Shown here: piece after piece, positions 11,829 through 13,949 of the stretch | Position numbering within the stretch: the first letter of the stretch is position 1 | Layout of the letters: the number at the start of each line of letters is the position of its first letter | Origin: an uncultured Flammeovirgaceae bacterium | GTDB taxonomy: Bacteria > Bacteroidota > Bacteroidia > Cytophagales > Cyclobacteriaceae | Direction of reading: 5' to 3' | Assembly: GCA_946480685.1 (NCBI GenBank) | Contig: CAMLLI010000018.1 | Span: 1-13,949 of the forward strand | Length of the DNA stretch: 13,949 bases | The notes under the pieces: generated by a model | Database searches by the model: none | What the model was told of the DNA's origin: nothing | The model's input: only the letters and a program-made list of their open reading frames with translations | Translations under genes and position numbers: made by a program

Positions 11829-13949
11829 ATGAAAAAAGCATTGAAATGGACCCTCATCATTGTAGGGGGGTTAATTGTACTTCTTCTGGCTGCAGCTTTT
11901 ATCATCCCTATAGCTTTTAAAGATGACATCGTAGCTGCGATCAATAAAGAAATCAACAAGTCGGTAAATGCAGACGTTGTATACGACGTTGAAAAGTTTG
12001 ACCTGACGCTGTTCAGAAACTTTCCGAATATAACAGCGGAGATGCGCGACCTCGGTGTTATTAACCGCGCACCGTTTGAAGGCGAAGTTCTCTTCGCTAC
12101 GGAGAGCTTCGAAGTTGAAGTAAACCTGAAAGAAATTCTGTTCGGTGATCAGCTTCGCGTAAAAGGTATATCGCTCATCCGTCCCATCATCAATGTTAAA
12201 GTTTTGAAAGACGGCCGTGCTAACTACGACATTGCTGTTCCTTCTGAAGATACCGTAGCAACTACAGAAGAGCCGAGCAACTTCTCCTTCGGTATAGATC
12301 ATTGGGAAATTGTGGATGGCGACATTACGTACAATGATGAATCTCTTCCATTCCTGATGAGCCTCAAGGGAGTAAACCACAGTGGCTCCGGAGATTTTAC
12401 ACAGGATGTGTTCGACCTCGAAACAAAGACCGTGGCGGATACCGTTACCGTTGCGTTTGATGGCACGGAGTATCTGAGTAACAAACGTGCCGAGATCGAT
12501 GCTACCGTTTCTATCAGCGAAGCGTATACCAAATATACCTTTAAAGAAAACACCGCGAAGCTCAACGACTTTGCCATGAGCTTTGATGGCTGGTTCAAAA
12601 TGAATGAGAACGACTTCGGTATGGATATAGCATTCAAGAGTCCGGAGAACTCTTTCAAGAGTATACTTTCCCTTGTTCCGGGTATGTATACCGAAAGTTT
12701 CAACAACATTGAGACAAAAGGAGAACTGGCCTTCAATGGTTTTGTAAAAGGAACCTATAGTGAAAAACAAATGCCGGCATTCAACCTGAACCTGTTGGTG
12801 AAAGATGCCATGTTCAAATATCCTGAACTGCCAACACCGGTTAACAATATAAATGTAGACCTGCTGGTGGATAATAAAGATGGTATCATTGATAACACCG
12901 TTATCGATTTGAAAAAACTCCATCTTGATTTCGGATCAAATCCGGTAGATGCCAAAGCTCTCATCACCAAAATGTATCCTACCAACGTAGATGCTACAGT
13001 CGCTGCCAAGCTTAACCTTGCTGAACTCAACAAGATGTTCCCGATGGAAGGATTGGAGATGAAAGGTAGCTATGCTATCAACCTGAATGCAAAAGGTGTA
13101 TATGACAGTCTGAAGAAAACAATCCCTGCTATAGATGCAGCTATGTCGCTTGCCAGCGGCTATGTTAAATCAAAAGACTTCCCGCTGCCTTTGCAAGACA
13201 TGCACTTTACATCAACGGTTAAGAATACATCCGGTAAACTGGCGGAGACTTTCATTACGGTTAAGGATTTCAGTGTGCTGATGGACGGTGAAAAATTCAG
13301 CGCAGACTTGTTGCTGCAAAACCTGGATGACTATACCTGGGATTTGAAAGCCAAAGGAGGTATAGATATCGAGAAGATGACAAAATTATTCCCGGTTGAA
13401 GGCATGACGCTGGCGGGTAAAGTAAAAGCAGATATAGAGACGAAAGGTAAATACTCTGATGTACAGGCTGAGCGTTACGACAAGTTGCCAACAAGTGGTA
13501 GTGCATCGCTGAAAGATTTCAAGTATGTAACAAAGGATCTTCCTACCGTAACATTGTCACAGGCAGGAATGGTTTTCGACCCGAAGAAAATCGAACTGCA
13601 AAATGTTAACGGTACCATTGGTAAAAGTGATTTTAACGTAAGTGGTTCCGTATTGAACTACCTCGGCTATATATTCGGAAAGAATGAGACCATAAAAGGT
13701 GTAGTAAATTTCAACTCCACCCTGCTCGATCTTAACGAGTTTATGAGCGATAGCGAAGAGCCTGCCGCGGCTGCTGATACTGCTGCACTCAGTGTAATAC
13801 CGGTGCCACAGAATATAGACTTCCTGTTAAAGTCTAATGTTAAAACCGTTAAGCTTATGAACTATACCATGACCAATGCCTCTGGTGATGTGCTGGTAAA
13901 AGATGGTGTTGCTAACCTGAGCGGACTGAAGTTTAACATGCTGGGTGGC
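11829..13949 (+). CDS. AsmA family protein, N-terminal part (runs off the window)
   Basis: The frame from the ATG at 11829 is open for 707 codons to the last base, so the C-terminus is missing. A single hydrophobic segment (about residues 8-28) after K-K-A-L-K-W anchors the protein in the inner membrane with the bulk in the periplasm. The region after it (about 34-130: A-I-N-K-E-I-N-K, then D-L-T-L-F-R-N-F-P, then G-I-S-L-I-R-P) is the typical AsmA N-terminal domain. The rest is a long series of beta-strands with an internal repeat. L-N-K-M-F-P-M-E-G-L at 400-409 recurs as M-T-K-L-F-P-V-E-G-M at 517-526, 117 residues apart. AsmA-like proteins form elongated grooves linked to lipid transport and outer-membrane assembly; a matching role here is family-level inference. 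The start is supported by the TM segment directly behind it and an A/T-rich leader. Confidence 0.85.
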   Translation, partial: MKKALKWTLIIVGGLIVLLLAAAFIIPIAFKDDIVAAINKEINKSVNADVVYDVEKFDLTLFRNFPNITAEMRDLGVINRAPFEGEVLFATESFEVEVNLKEILFGDQLRVKGISLIRPIINVKVLKDGRANYDIAVPSEDTVATTEEPSNFSFGIDHWEIVDGDITYNDESLPFLMSLKGVNHSGSGDFTQDVFDLETKTVADTVTVAFDGTEYLSNKRAEIDATVSISEAYTKYTFKENTAKLNDFAMSFDGWFKMNENDFGMDIAFKSPENSFKSILSLVPGMYTESFNNIETKGELAFNGFVKGTYSEKQMPAFNLNLLVKDAMFKYPELPTPVNNINVDLLVDNKDGIIDNTVIDLKKLHLDFGSNPVDAKALITKMYPTNVDATVAAKLNLAELNKMFPMEGLEMKGSYAINLNAKGVYDSLKKTIPAIDAAMSLASGYVKSKDFPLPLQDMHFTSTVKNTSGKLAETFITVKDFSVLMDGEKFSADLLLQNLDDYTWDLKAKGGIDIEKMTKLFPVEGMTLAGKVKADIETKGKYSDVQAERYDKLPTSGSASLKDFKYVTKDLPTVTLSQAGMVFDPKKIELQNVNGTIGKSDFNVSGSVLNYLGYIFGKNETIKGVVNFNSTLLDLNEFMSDSEEPAAAADTAALSVIPVPQNIDFLLKSNVKTVKLMNYTMTNASGDVLVKDGVANLSGLKFNMLGG

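Noticed and set aside
11871..12923. A 350-codon open frame on the minus strand
   Set aside because: It lies entirely antisense to the AsmA-like gene, whose plus-strand frame is open for 707 codons with a TM segment and family motifs. The antisense product has no recognisable domain or signal.
1..13949. CRISPR array, transposon, tRNA, integrase or toxin-antitoxin genes
   Set aside because: I looked for spaced direct repeats, terminal inverted repeats, tRNA-like cloverleafs and short paired ORFs and saw none that hold up.

Overview
The window looks like chromosomal DNA from a member of the Bacteroidota, most likely a cytophagales-type bacterium. The reasons are the TAnnTTTG-type -7 promoter elements, the general lack of Shine-Dalgarno sequences, signal peptides that end in an Ala/Gly-Gln step, and the families present: Bacteroidota-type M1 and S9 peptidases, CarboxypepD_reg-like plus OmpA proteins, and an AsmA-like protein. 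I could not resolve the genus. I see no transposase, integrase, CRISPR array, tRNA, rRNA, phage gene or recognisable defence system, so this reads as ordinary envelope and housekeeping DNA rather than an island.

Layout. Positions 1-252 hold the last 83 codons of an M1 aminopeptidase, closed by a long imperfect hairpin (262-319). Next is a secreted S9 (prolyl oligopeptidase / dipeptidyl peptidase-like) serine peptidase (346-2286). A 312-base gap follows, with hairpins and a good Bacteroidota promoter. It leads into a same-strand run of four envelope genes: an anchored M23 peptidase (2599-3882), a patatin-POTRA-barrel protein resembling type Vd autotransporters (3976-6279), and two adjacent OmpA-family proteins (6396-8429 and 8441-9148). 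The first OmpA protein also has a discoidin-like domain and PD40/WD40-like repeats. A secreted transglutaminase-like protein with a TPR-like tail (9180-10019) runs the other way and converges on the second OmpA gene. It is divergent from a class-3-like aldehyde dehydrogenase (10157-11587). The window ends inside a large AsmA-family inner-membrane protein (11829 to the edge).

How they fit together. Most products are predicted to act in the periplasm or outer membrane: peptide degradation (M1, S9), peptidoglycan trimming (M23), peptidoglycan anchoring of the outer membrane (two OmpA domains), lipid hydrolysis or display (patatin-barrel), and possibly inter-membrane lipid transport or assembly (AsmA). 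Starts for the patatin and first OmpA genes are placed at internal ATG codons that give clean signal peptides.

The most interesting non-coding signals are three. One is a pair of mutually exclusive RNA stems that can bury or free the patatin start codon (3902-3980). The second is a perfect 9-bp inverted repeat straddling the -7 element of the transglutaminase promoter (10037-10072). The third is a phase-independent enrichment of TATA tetramers inside coding sequence. All need computation on relatives to confirm. I found no convincing previously undescribed multi-gene system.
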